Of a stretch of 5,888 nt of DNA, positions 1 to 4,819 are shown one piece after another. The DNA is taken from NCBI GenBank assembly GCA_964591605.1, contig CAZQEN010000428.1, forward strand, positions 1-5,888, written 5' to 3'. The notes below the pieces were generated by a model, which worked only from the letters and a program-made list of their open reading frames with translations, made no database searches and was not told the origin of the DNA. How positions within the stretch are numbered: position 1 is the first letter of the stretch; the number at the start of each line of letters is the position of its first letter. This DNA is from CAYLLT01 sp964591605. Its GTDB lineage: Bacteria; Planctomycetota; Phycisphaerae; UBA1845; PWPN01. Position numbers and translations under genes: made by a program.

Positions 1-58
1 GGTCGCGGTCATAATCCATCAGCACGTCTTCAGCGGATTGGATCAGTGTTTCTGCCAT
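1..58 (-). CDS. nuoD: NuoD, NADH-quinone oxidoreductase 49 kDa subunit (N-terminal 19 codons only)
   Basis: Only the first 19 codons are inside the window (MAETLIQSAEDVLMDYDRD); the gene leaves at the left edge on the minus strand. The conserved NuoD block (NMGPQHPSTHG) would lie just beyond the edge, so the name rests on position: last of a nuoI-A-B-C series, directly where nuoD belongs, and with a short acidic leader of the sort many NuoD proteins have. In complex I, NuoD forms part of the quinone-binding pocket together with NuoB. The ATG follows the preceding small gene's stop by 14 nt. A purine-rich GAGGGG lies two bases before the ATG, and a second GAGG lies 12 bases upstream. A different gene is possible but unlikely. 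Confidence 0.62.
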   Translation of the reverse strand, partial: MAETLIQSAEDVLMDYDRD

Positions 59-72
59 GGCCCCTCGATGCC

Positions 73-303
73 TCAATCAATCCCCATGCGCTCCGCCTGC
101 TCCGGTGTGACACCCAGCGCCAGCCGCAAGCCGGCACTCTTCAGGAGCGTCTCTGCCACATACCCCCACAGGTAGATGGCAGCCGTCCCAGACTCAGCGC
201 TCTCGACAGCCAAGGTCAATCCATCCCAATACCGCTGCTGCGCCGCGCGTTCCATCTCTGGCCAGGTCTCCGGTATGTCGCGTATCCTGGTCCAGAAGGA
301 CAT
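73..303 (-). CDS. Unrecognised 76-residue protein between nuoC and nuoD, HEPN-like helical segment
   Basis: I do not recognise this as any complex I subunit. The ATG at 303 is preceded by GAGGG (312-316) at 8-nt spacing, and this Shine-Dalgarno overlaps the nuoC stop, so translation is probably coupled to nuoC. A TTG at 318, overlapping the nuoC stop as TTGA, would add five residues. The product is probably soluble: no signal peptide or clear membrane segment is visible. Residues 36-60 contain AAIYLWGYVAETLLKSA, which resembles from memory the YLxGYxxExxLK helix of HEPN-type proteins; those are usually longer (about 120-200 residues) with a further helix that may carry an RxxxxH motif. No such motif is present, so this could be a truncated remnant, or a genuinely small lineage-specific protein. 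Codon use differs from nuoC: ATA twice, AGG once, and about 18 of 76 codons ending in A/T by hand count. That hints at foreign origin. Function unknown. Confidence 0.6.
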   Translation of the reverse strand: MSFWTRIRDIPETWPEMERAAQQRYWDGLTLAVESAESGTAAIYLWGYVAETLLKSAGLRLALGVTPEQAERMGID

Positions 304-314
304 CTCGCCCACCC

Positions 315-848
315 TCAATGCTTCGGGCTCTTGTGCCCGAACTCGGTCGTTCCCGGTATTCCGTGGTACTCTAGGGGGAACTCATAGTCCTTCCGCAGCG
401 GATAGCCCCCCCAGTCGTCCGGACAGAGAATCCGCCGCGGGTCAGGGTGGCCGTCGAACGTCACGCCGAACATGTCGTAGACCTCGCGCTCGTGCCACTC
501 GGCCGCCGGCCAGACACCGGCCACGCTGACCACATGACCCCCGTCGCGCGGCACGCGCACCTTGACCGCAAACTCGTTGTCGGCCTTCCAGTAATCCCCG
601 CGGCCCCCGGGCTGCATCGAGATCAAGTCGTACACGAGCTCGATCTGGTCGTCGGCCAGCCGGTCGATGCCGCTCAGGCACCGCAGCATGTTCAGCCGCA
701 GCCGCGAATCGTCGCGGAGGAACGGGGCGATCTCGCCCCACCGGGCCGCATCGACCGTGACCGCCGGATGCGGTGTATCGAGCGCAACCGCCTGGACGGC
801 GTCGCCGAAGGTCGTCTTGAGCAATGTCGCGATCTGTTCTGGTGACAT
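315..848 (-). CDS. nuoC: NuoC, NADH-quinone oxidoreductase 30 kDa subunit
   Basis: This is the 30 kDa subunit of complex I (177 residues), a peripheral-arm protein on the cytoplasmic side that holds NuoD, NuoB and NuoI together; it carries no redox centre. The family signature is clear: WPAAEWHEREVYDMFGV at residues 113-129, then GHPDPRRILCPDDW at 133-146 and the GGYPLRKDYEFP tail motif at 147-158. It is a stand-alone NuoC, not the NuoCD fusion seen in enterobacteria. I chose the ATG at 848 because the open frame upstream (to 932) overlaps the end of nuoB and encodes only a low-complexity arginine-rich stretch. The gap to nuoB is 22 nt. No strong Shine-Dalgarno is close to the ATG (GAGGAAG lies about 15 nt off), so coupling to nuoB translation is likely. 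The stop overlaps the ribosome site of the next small gene. Confidence 0.96.
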   Translation of the reverse strand: MSPEQIATLLKTTFGDAVQAVALDTPHPAVTVDAARWGEIAPFLRDDSRLRLNMLRCLSGIDRLADDQIELVYDLISMQPGGRGDYWKADNEFAVKVRVPRDGGHVVSVAGVWPAAEWHEREVYDMFGVTFDGHPDPRRILCPDDWGGYPLRKDYEFPLEYHGIPGTTEFGHKSPKH

Positions 849-870
849 GATCGTGCCGGGATTCTTCCTC

Positions 871-1404
871 TCAGTTGGTGGACGCCGCCGCGAGCAGTTT
901 CTCCTTGGCCTTGATCTCCGGCGGCTTGGCAATGGTCTGCTGACGGATCTTGTCCTGCAGCCGCATGAGCCCTTCGATCAGCGCCTCGGGACGCGGCGGG
1001 CAGCCGGGGACGTAGATGTCCACCGGCACCACCAGGTCCACGCCCTTGACCACGTGATAGCCGTGCTTGAAGTAGGGTCCGCCGCCGATCGTGCACGCGC
1101 CCATGGCCATCACGTACTTGGGATCGGGCATCTGGTGATAGAGCCGCTTGACACGGGAGGCCATCTTGTAGGTCACCGTGCCGGCGACAATCATCAGATC
1201 CGCCTGACGCGGCGTCGCCCGGAACGCGCCCGCCCCGAACCGGTCCATGTCGAATCGCGAGGCCCCCGCCGCCATCATCTCGATCGCGCAGCAGGCGATG
1301 CCGAACGTCATCGGCCAGATGCTGTTGGCCTTCGCCCAGTTCAGCGCCCAGTCGAGCGAGGTGACGATCAGCCCCTCCTCAAATTTGTTCTCGATCCAGC
1401 TCAT
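871..1404 (-). CDS. nuoB: NuoB, NADH-quinone oxidoreductase subunit with cluster N2
   Basis: NuoB (PSST homologue, 177 residues) binds the terminal 4Fe-4S cluster N2, which passes electrons to quinone. All four expected cysteines are present: the adjacent pair C38-C39 in GIACCAIEM, C104 in MGACTIGGG and C135 in VPGCPPRPEAL. The conserved block from SLDWALNWAKANSIWP through FGIACC is intact. The start at 1404 gives MSWIENKFEEG, a normal NuoB beginning, and follows GGGG on the minus strand (1410-1413) with 5-nt spacing. The frame stays open to an ATG at 1461, but those 19 extra residues cross a 13-bp tandem duplication and look non-coding. The gene is 130 nt downstream of nuoA and 22 nt upstream of nuoC, in one operon. 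It acts on the cytoplasmic face of the inner membrane. Confidence 0.97.
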   Translation of the reverse strand: MSWIENKFEEGLIVTSLDWALNWAKANSIWPMTFGIACCAIEMMAAGASRFDMDRFGAGAFRATPRQADLMIVAGTVTYKMASRVKRLYHQMPDPKYVMAMGACTIGGGPYFKHGYHVVKGVDLVVPVDIYVPGCPPRPEALIEGLMRLQDKIRQQTIAKPPEIKAKEKLLAAASTN

Positions 1405-1409
1405 AACAA

Positions 1410-1436
1410 CCCCAAAGAGCCGCCCCAAAGAGCCGC
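1410..1436. repeat. 13-bp-period tandem duplication at the nuoB ribosome binding site
   Basis: The 14-mer CCCCAAAGAGCCGC occurs at 1410-1423 and again at 1423-1436, sharing one base, so the period is 13 bp. On the minus strand each copy carries a TTTGGGG block; the proximal one provides the purine run 5 nt before the nuoB ATG. Since 13 is not a multiple of three, the duplication shifts frame, which supports this being untranslated leader and the nuoB start lying at 1404. Confidence 0.85.
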
Positions 1437-1500
1437 GTGGCTTCAGCCCGCCCGGTCTCACGCACGCGCTGAACCTCCCACTTCGCGATAAGCGCTGCCG

Positions 1501-1516
1501 CTCCGCATCTCCGCAG
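1501..1516. repeat. 8-bp imperfect tandem repeat in the nuoA-nuoB spacer
   Basis: CTCCGCAT is followed immediately by CTCCGCAG, a two-copy tandem repeat with one mismatch. It lies just downstream of the nuoA stop in the operon direction. It is short enough to be chance in GC-rich DNA, but it is the second tandem duplication within the same 130-nt spacer. Confidence 0.5.
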
Positions 1517-1534
1517 CAGCGACATGTGGAGGCG

Positions 1535-2002
1535 TCAGACTCGAACCGCCTCCCGCGGCGCCGCCGGCGGCGGCGTCACATGCTGCTCCGCCCGCTGGCC
1601 GGTGCTCGCCCGGACCCAGTCCAGGTAGCCGAACCGCCACAGGTACAGGAAGCCCACCACGATCACGCCGAAGAAGAACAGCATGTCGTAGAGCGCCGCG
1701 ATCTTGACGCTCCGATCGGGCGTGCCGTACACCACCGCCCACGGGTAGAAGAGGGCGATCTCAACGTCGAATACCAGGAACACCAGCGCGACCACGTAGA
1801 AGCGCAGATCGAACTGGACCCAGCTCGTACCGATCGCCGGCTCACCGCATTCGTACGCGACCGACTTCTCGGGATGGGGCAGGCTCGGCCGCACCAGCCG
1901 CCCGGCCAGCAGCGCCCCGGCCGCCATCAGCGTCCCGGCGATGACGAAAATCGTCATGCCCTGGACCAGCTCGATACCACCTTCAGCCAGCATAAGTGCC
2001 AT
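1535..2002 (-). CDS. nuoA: NuoA, NADH-quinone oxidoreductase membrane subunit A
   Basis: NuoA (155 residues from this ATG) is a small three-helix membrane subunit of complex I whose first loop contributes to the quinone-site and proton-channel junction. Visible features are a first membrane helix at about residues 15-36, the family hallmark YECGE at 50-54 followed by FDLRFY at 64-69, a second helix carrying conserved acidic residues D79 and E81 in VFDVEIALFYPWAV, and a third helix at about 106-124. The C-terminal 30 residues are a proline- and alanine-rich tail, so the protein is somewhat longer than the usual 120-140. An in-frame GTG at 2008 and a second ATG at 1993 are alternative starts; no strong Shine-Dalgarno decides between them. 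It begins 22 nt after nuoI. Confidence 0.95.
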   Translation of the reverse strand: MALMLAEGGIELVQGMTIFVIAGTLMAAGALLAGRLVRPSLPHPEKSVAYECGEPAIGTSWVQFDLRFYVVALVFLVFDVEIALFYPWAVVYGTPDRSVKIAALYDMLFFFGVIVVGFLYLWRFGYLDWVRASTGQRAEQHVTPPPAAPREAVRV

Positions 2003-2024
2003 TCTCACGATTGGGATCCGAGAT

Positions 2025-2645
2025 TCATGACGCCGTCGCCGCCGGCTCCGCCTTCTTGTCTTCCTTCTTGGGCGGCTTCTGCTCGGTCAGTGCCTTGACC
2101 ATCTCCTCGCGCACCGGCTGAGCCCGTTCGAGCCACTCGCGGCGCCTCGCCTCCGCCCAGTCCGGCAGCTTCTGTTTCTGCAGCCACAGCGGCATCGGCG
2201 TCTGCAGGCCCTGTTTGGCCAGCTCAGTGAACTCCACGATCATGCTTTCGCGGTCGTACCCGGAAAGATCGTGGATATTGCCCATGTGGATGCACTCGGT
2301 CGGGCACGGATCGGTGCACAGGGCACAGAACATGCACTTGGAGTAGTCGATCGCGTACCGCAGCATCGCCCCGCCCAGGGCGACGCCGGTTTCCTGATCG
2401 ATCTTGCGCGGGCCGGTCTTTTCGATGTAGATGCAGTCCACCGGGCAGGCCTTGGCGCACAGATCGCAGGCGATGCACTTCTCGATCTCGAAATAATGGA
2501 AGCCCCGGAACCGCGGCTGCAGGACGGGGGCCATGTCGGGATACTGCACCGTCACCGTCTTGGCAAAGCAGTACTTGAGGGTGATTCGCATGCCAATGAG
2601 GACGGTCTTGACAGTCAGGTAGATATTGCGGAAGTAGTCGCGCAT
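2025..2645 (-). CDS. nuoI: NuoI, NADH-quinone oxidoreductase 2x[4Fe-4S] subunit
   Basis: NuoI (TYKY homologue, 206 residues) carries clusters N6a and N6b, which relay electrons towards NuoB. The two ferredoxin motifs are intact: CIACDLCAKACP with cysteines 57, 60, 63 and 67, and CMFCALCTDPCP with cysteines 104, 107, 110 and 114. Between them is a slightly extended linker (KTGPRKIDQETGVALGGAM). The N-terminal helix region before cluster one (NIYLTVKTVLIGMRITLKY) is typical, as is the following VQYPD. The C terminus ends in a lysine-rich, low-complexity tail of about 20 residues. I chose ATG 2645, giving MRDYFRN; the frame remains open to 2744 but the extra 33 residues look like leader. The purine block AGGGAG is 12 nt upstream, longer than ideal. 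It is the first gene of the operon here, an unusual position, since nuoI normally lies after nuoH. Confidence 0.96.
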   Translation of the reverse strand: MRDYFRNIYLTVKTVLIGMRITLKYCFAKTVTVQYPDMAPVLQPRFRGFHYFEIEKCIACDLCAKACPVDCIYIEKTGPRKIDQETGVALGGAMLRYAIDYSKCMFCALCTDPCPTECIHMGNIHDLSGYDRESMIVEFTELAKQGLQTPMPLWLQKQKLPDWAEARRREWLERAQPVREEMVKALTEQKPPKKEDKKAEPAATAS

Positions 2646-2767
2646 CAGACGCCCGAACTCCCTGGGTGCTGTGCCGCCTCCGGCCTCGGGAAGGAGTCGG
2701 AGGTCAAGCCGGTCGGCGGCGATCGTACCCGCGGCGCACCTCATTCCGCCGTCGCGGGGAACCCGAT

Positions 2768-2796
2768 ATTATACGCCAAGCCTCCGGGCATCCCCA
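2768..2796 (-). promoter_or_regulatory. Candidate proximal promoter of the nuo operon
   Basis: On the minus strand a perfect TATAAT (2773 to 2768) stands out in very GC-rich DNA. The hexamer 17 nt upstream is TGGGGA (2796-2791), only 3 of 6 to the sigma-70 consensus, so the -35 is weak. Transcription would start near 2761 and give a leader of roughly 116 nt before nuoI. The inverted repeat at 2784-2802 covers the -35, which suggests regulation. Confidence 0.5.
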
Positions 2797-2802
2797 GCCC
2801 GG
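2784..2802. repeat. Inverted repeat CCGGGC-N7-GCCCGG over the nuo promoter -35
   Basis: CCGGGC (2784-2789) and GCCCGG (2797-2802) are exact inverted copies separated by 7 nt. The loop contains the weak -35 hexamer of the proximal nuo promoter. The placement fits a dimeric regulator's operator; alternatively it is a chance GC-rich stem. It lies upstream of the predicted start, so it would not be in that transcript, but it would be in a transcript from the distal promoter. Confidence 0.4.
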
Positions 2803-2859
2803 TCGTGCCTTTTCTCACAAAGTCACCCGGTCGGACCAATCGCACGTGCTGGCAGGCAG

Positions 2860-2888
2860 TTAATAGCAGAAGTCGTGAGGAGTTGCAA
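2860..2888 (-). promoter_or_regulatory. Candidate distal promoter of the nuo operon
   Basis: On the minus strand TTGCAA (2888-2883) is followed after exactly 17 nt by TATTAA (2865-2860), with TGC just before the -10 forming an extended -10 element. Each hexamer matches 4 of 6 to the sigma-70 consensus. The start would be near 2853, giving a leader of about 208 nt to nuoI. Confidence 0.4.
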
Positions 2889-2898
2889 CACACTCATG

Positions 2899-2912
2899 GG
2901 CCGGCGCCGGCC
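2899..2912. repeat. 14-nt perfect palindrome GGCCGGCGCCGGCC
   Basis: A fully self-complementary GC-only 14-mer lies downstream of the glsB-like gene. A further GGCCGG at 2935-2940 could pair with its right half. There is no T tract on either strand, so it does not look like a standard intrinsic terminator, though a stem could still stabilise the 3' end of the glsB-like message. Confidence 0.6.
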
Positions 2913-3016
2913 GGGAGAGTCTGCCTTATGGACAGGCCGGATCGCAAGCTTGAACCCACCGGACTGGCATCTGTCGGGCCCGAAGCAGACTGCCCTGCGG
3001 AGGTCGCGGGACGGGA

Positions 3017-3340
3017 TCAGCGGGTCCGGACGAGATAATGGAGGAGGTAAAGGAGGGCCACCGCTCCCACGGTCGCCATGACCAACTGGCCCAGGAAACC
3101 ATAAGCCTGCAATCCGATGACGTCGAACAGGATGCCGCCCAGCACCGACCCCAGAATGCCGATGAGCAAATTGCGCAGCAGGCCGAATCCGCGTCGTCGC
3201 GTGATCTGGCCCGCGAGCCAGCCCGCAACTCCGCCGAGCAGCAGGAACGTCAGAAACCCCACGCCGTCCGCGCGGGCAATGATCAGCGAGGCTTCATCCA
3301 AGGTGAACTGCTCCGATGGCTCGCAAGGGGGCGCCTTCAC
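3017..3340 (-). CDS. GlsB/YeaQ/YmgE-family small membrane protein (transglycosylase-associated family)
   Basis: This small, very hydrophobic protein (107 residues from GTG 3340) has three predicted membrane helices at about residues 28-45, 52-75 and 80-103. The pattern LLGGVAGWLAGQITRRRG, then LLRNLLIGILGSVLGGILF and a glycine-rich last helix, is that of the GlsB/YeaQ/YmgE (Transgly_assoc) family, associated with stress responses in several bacteria but without a proven biochemical activity. Family members usually have about 80-90 residues. The GTG at 3340 overlaps the upstream lipoprotein stop as GTGA, allowing coupled translation. Alternative starts are TTG at 3301, with GGAG 9 nt upstream (94 residues), and GTG at 3262 (81 residues), which would match the usual family length best. 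The true start is unresolved; the family call is firm. Confidence 0.85.
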   Translation of the reverse strand: MKAPPCEPSEQFTLDEASLIIARADGVGFLTFLLLGGVAGWLAGQITRRRGFGLLRNLLIGILGSVLGGILFDVIGLQAYGFLGQLVMATVGAVALLYLLHYLVRTR

Positions 3341-3918
3341 ACGCCGGGGCGCGTCTCCGTCACCAGCGCCGCCTGAACCTCATCCAAAATGGCCTGTTCC
3401 TTCGGTCGAGCCCGCCCGATGGTTCGCCATTCCTCCCGGCGGTCGACGGACGCAGGTCCGGCCCGATTGATCGGCGTGCGGTTCGGCCGATCATCGCCCC
3501 GCTCACGTGAGAACGAGGCTCGCTCCGTGGTTTCGAGGCGCTGGGTGAGGACAGAGACCTGAACGACCACTGCCCCGCTCTGCGGCTCGACGCGCAGTTC
3601 TCCGATCTGCCGCTGTCGGGCTGGCGTCAGCCGAACCCGGTCCCCGAGCGTGCCCGTGTCGGACCGACCCTCCAGCTCAACCGGACGCGAGATCAGACGG
3701 CCAGGCCTGGAGACCTCCCCATCGACCCGGAAGTGATTGCGGAACACCCGATCGGCGGCGGTCTGGGCCTGTTCGAGCGTCACGTCAGGCAATCGCCGAC
3801 TGGCAAATTCAGAGGGCGCACGTACGGGGACTGCTTCGCCGGATTCGGAGGTCGCGCAGCCGGTCACGACCAGACCCCCACCGATGATCGATGCGATGGC
3901 CCACCAGCGACTCCACAT
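3337..3918 (-). CDS. Putative lipoprotein of unknown function
   Basis: The product (193 residues) begins MWSRWWAIASIIGGG followed by LVVTGC, a good type II signal peptide with lipobox V-T-G-C, so the mature protein should start at lipidated Cys21 and sit in the cell envelope. The rest (residues 22-193) is hydrophilic, arginine- and glutamate-rich, with no domain I recognise. Residues 48-62 (VTLEQAQTAADRVFR) look helical. Around residue 110-120 a segment predicted to be beta-like (RVEPQSGAVVVQVSVLTQ) leads into a charged, probably disordered C-terminal half. The ATG at 3918 is preceded by AGGAG (3925-3929) at 6-nt spacing, and by a strong promoter. The open frame reaches 3981, but that extension lacks a ribosome site and would place the signal peptide internally. 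It forms a pair with the downstream glsB-like gene. Confidence 0.82.
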   Translation of the reverse strand: MWSRWWAIASIIGGGLVVTGCATSESGEAVPVRAPSEFASRRLPDVTLEQAQTAADRVFRNHFRVDGEVSRPGRLISRPVELEGRSDTGTLGDRVRLTPARQRQIGELRVEPQSGAVVVQVSVLTQRLETTERASFSRERGDDRPNRTPINRAGPASVDRREEWRTIGRARPKEQAILDEVQAALVTETRPGV

Positions 3919-3924
3919 AGAGGA

Positions 3925-3929
3925 CTCCT
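3925..3929 (-). promoter_or_regulatory. Shine-Dalgarno of the lipoprotein gene
   Basis: AGGAG on the minus strand, 6 nt before ATG 3918, decides the start over the upstream in-frame codons. It lies inside the short palindrome AGGAGTCCT. Confidence 0.8.
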
Positions 3930-3946
3930 GTGCTCCGGCAGCGCGC

Positions 3947-3974
3947 ATTATGTGTCGCCCTGCCGGCAAGTCAA
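3947..3974 (-). promoter_or_regulatory. Sigma-70-type promoter of the lipoprotein/glsB-like pair
   Basis: On the minus strand TTGACT (3974-3969) is followed after 16 nt by CATAAT (3952-3947). Both hexamers match 5 of 6 to consensus, the best promoter in the window. Transcription would begin near 3940, leaving a leader of about 22 nt that contains the Shine-Dalgarno. Its -35 lies within the spacer of the opposing plus-strand promoter. Confidence 0.72.
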
Positions 3975-3991
3975 GAACCATCGCTTATAAT
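3963..3991 (+). promoter_or_regulatory. Promoter of the membrane-TPR gene, giving a near-leaderless transcript
   Basis: A perfect TATAAT at 3986-3991 ends 8 nt before the ATG at 4000. The hexamer at 17-nt spacing is CCGGCA (3963-3968, 3 of 6), part of the 8-nt palindrome TGCCGGCA (3961-3968). With normal geometry transcription would start at about 3997-4000, at or within a few bases of the start codon. Confidence 0.6.
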
Positions 3992-3999
3992 GGTCGAGG

Positions 4000-4527
4000 A
4001 TGAAACGAATCCTGGCGGCAGTCGTGCTGAACATCGGCGTCCCCGGCACCGGGCTCATCCTGCTCGGTCGTCACTGGTTTGGTCTGGCCCTGGCCCTCCT
4101 GTTCGGAACCTCGGCTGAGCTGGCGGCACTGGGTGCGCTTCTGGCTCCCGCCGTCTTGCCATCGGCAGTCACCACCCCTTCCCTGATCATAGCGGGACTG
4201 CTGTGGGCGGGGGCGCAGGTGCTGCTTGTGATGCGGATCCGTTTCCTGGGTAACCCCGGTCTGGCTGTCGAGCTTGCTCAACTCCGCAGCACCGCCGAGA
4301 AATCACTGGCCCTGGGAGACTCGCAGACGGCATGCACGGCGCTCCGCGCAGCGCTGGCCGTCGACGGTTCGGACGTAGCCACCCGGATCCTGTGGGCACG
4401 GCTTCTGGCGGCCGCAGGTCAGCATCGAAAAGCGCGTCGCGCCTGGCGCCAGGCGGCCCGGCTCGACCGCATGCGGCGCTTCGAGAGCGAAATCCGTCAA
4501 GGCCTGGAACAAGTGGAGGCGTCCTGA
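4000..4527 (+). CDS. Membrane-anchored protein with TPR-like C-terminal region, unknown function
   Basis: The product (175 residues) has an N-terminal membrane part and a soluble helical part. Residues 4-23 (ILAAVVLNIGVPGTGLILLG) and 27-53 are hydrophobic, as is 58-78 (ending LLVMRIRF), so two or three membrane helices are likely. The PGTGLILLGR motif recalls the PGxGxxYLG turn of small two-helix membrane proteins such as TM2-type domains. From about residue 90 to 157 two helix pairs with TPR-like spacing follow: AEKSLALGDSQTACTALRAAL then TRILWARLLAAAGQHRKARR and AWRQAARLD. This suggests a membrane-tethered protein-interaction module. The ATG at 4000 has GAGG directly abutting it and a TATAAT 8 nt upstream, so a conventional ribosome site is absent. 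It diverges from the lipoprotein gene across about 80 bp. I cannot name the family. Confidence 0.8.
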   Translation: MKRILAAVVLNIGVPGTGLILLGRHWFGLALALLFGTSAELAALGALLAPAVLPSAVTTPSLIIAGLLWAGAQVLLVMRIRFLGNPGLAVELAQLRSTAEKSLALGDSQTACTALRAALAVDGSDVATRILWARLLAAAGQHRKARRAWRQAARLDRMRRFESEIRQGLEQVEAS

Positions 4528-4552
4528 GCCGGTGCCGTGCCTGATCGGCCTA

Positions 4553-4583
4553 CGGAAGGGCCATTCCGCCGGCCCGCCTTCCG
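4553..4583 (+). terminator. Possible stem-loop after the membrane-TPR gene
   Basis: CGGAAGG (4553-4559) can pair with CCTTCCG (4577-4583), a 7-bp stem with a 17-nt GC-rich loop, 26 nt after the stop codon. There is no T run afterwards, so it is at best a weak or factor-dependent terminator. Confidence 0.3.
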
Positions 4584-4667
4584 GATTCGACAACCCGGCC
4601 CGGCCCGGAGCCGATATGGGATAGGATGGCAGACGCGTTCCGGGACCCGTCAGGCGGATCCAGTCTG

Positions 4668-4696
4668 TTGAAGGGGTCTTGCGTGGATGCTAGAAT
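4668..4696 (+). promoter_or_regulatory. Sigma-70-type promoter of clpC
   Basis: TTGAAG (4668-4673, 4 of 6) is followed after exactly 17 nt by TAGAAT (4691-4696, 5 of 6). Transcription would start near 4703, giving a leader of about 274 nt before the clpC start codon. No heat-shock repressor site is visible next to it. Confidence 0.6.
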
Positions 4697-4819
4697 CGGT
4701 CGCGCCAGGCCGCGTGCTGGGAGCCGGGGTTTTACCGGACGAGTCGTGGGTTTCATCCGTGTGGCAGTTCGCTCCGTTTACCGCCGGTCTGGAACGCCGT
4801 GAGCGGTCTTTTCAGGTTT

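Larger units (their letters stand above)
1405..1534 (-). other. nuoA-nuoB spacer with micro-duplications
   Basis: This 130-nt gap is the longest inside the nuo operon; the other intervals are 14-22 nt or overlapping. It holds no convincing gene. It contains an imperfect 8-bp tandem repeat (1501-1516) and a 13-bp-period tandem repeat directly before nuoB (1410-1436). On the transcribed strand GCTGC and GCAGC can pair across about 17 nt around the first repeat. I see no terminator or convincing promoter here, so transcription probably continues through. Confidence 0.5.
2646..3016 (-). other. Intergenic region upstream of the nuo operon
   Basis: This 371-nt stretch separates the glsB-like gene from nuoI, both on the minus strand. 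I find no convincing gene on either strand; open frames here lack family resemblance and ribosome sites. It contains a 14-nt perfect palindrome (2899-2912), two candidate minus-strand promoters and an inverted repeat beside the proximal one. No stem followed by a T run is visible after the glsB-like stop, so read-through from 3017 into nuo cannot be excluded. Confidence 0.6.

Noticed and set aside
667..1491. A 274-codon plus-strand open frame opposite nuoC and nuoB
   Set aside because: Antisense shadow with Arg/His-rich composition and no plausible ribosome site.
1247..2098. A 283-codon plus-strand open frame across nuoB, nuoA and the end of nuoI
   Set aside because: It lies opposite secure nuo genes, is rich in Arg, His and Pro as expected for a GC-rich shadow frame, and has no family resemblance.
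2646..2744. N-terminal extension of NuoI to an ATG at 2744
   Set aside because: The extra 33 residues are not NuoI-like, while MRDYFRN at 2645 matches a normal family start.
2940..3000. A GTTCAA-containing stretch on the minus strand resembling a tRNA T-loop
   Set aside because: No matching acceptor, D or anticodon stems could be folded around it.
2271..3038. A 255-codon plus-strand open frame opposite nuoI and the intergenic region
   Set aside because: Most of it is antisense to NuoI; the remaining part shows no motif, membrane segment or start signal.
3984..3989. A minus-strand TATAAG that could pair with the plus TATAAT as a symmetric bidirectional promoter
   Set aside because: No acceptable -35 exists at 16-18 nt, and a much better minus-strand promoter lies at 3947-3974.
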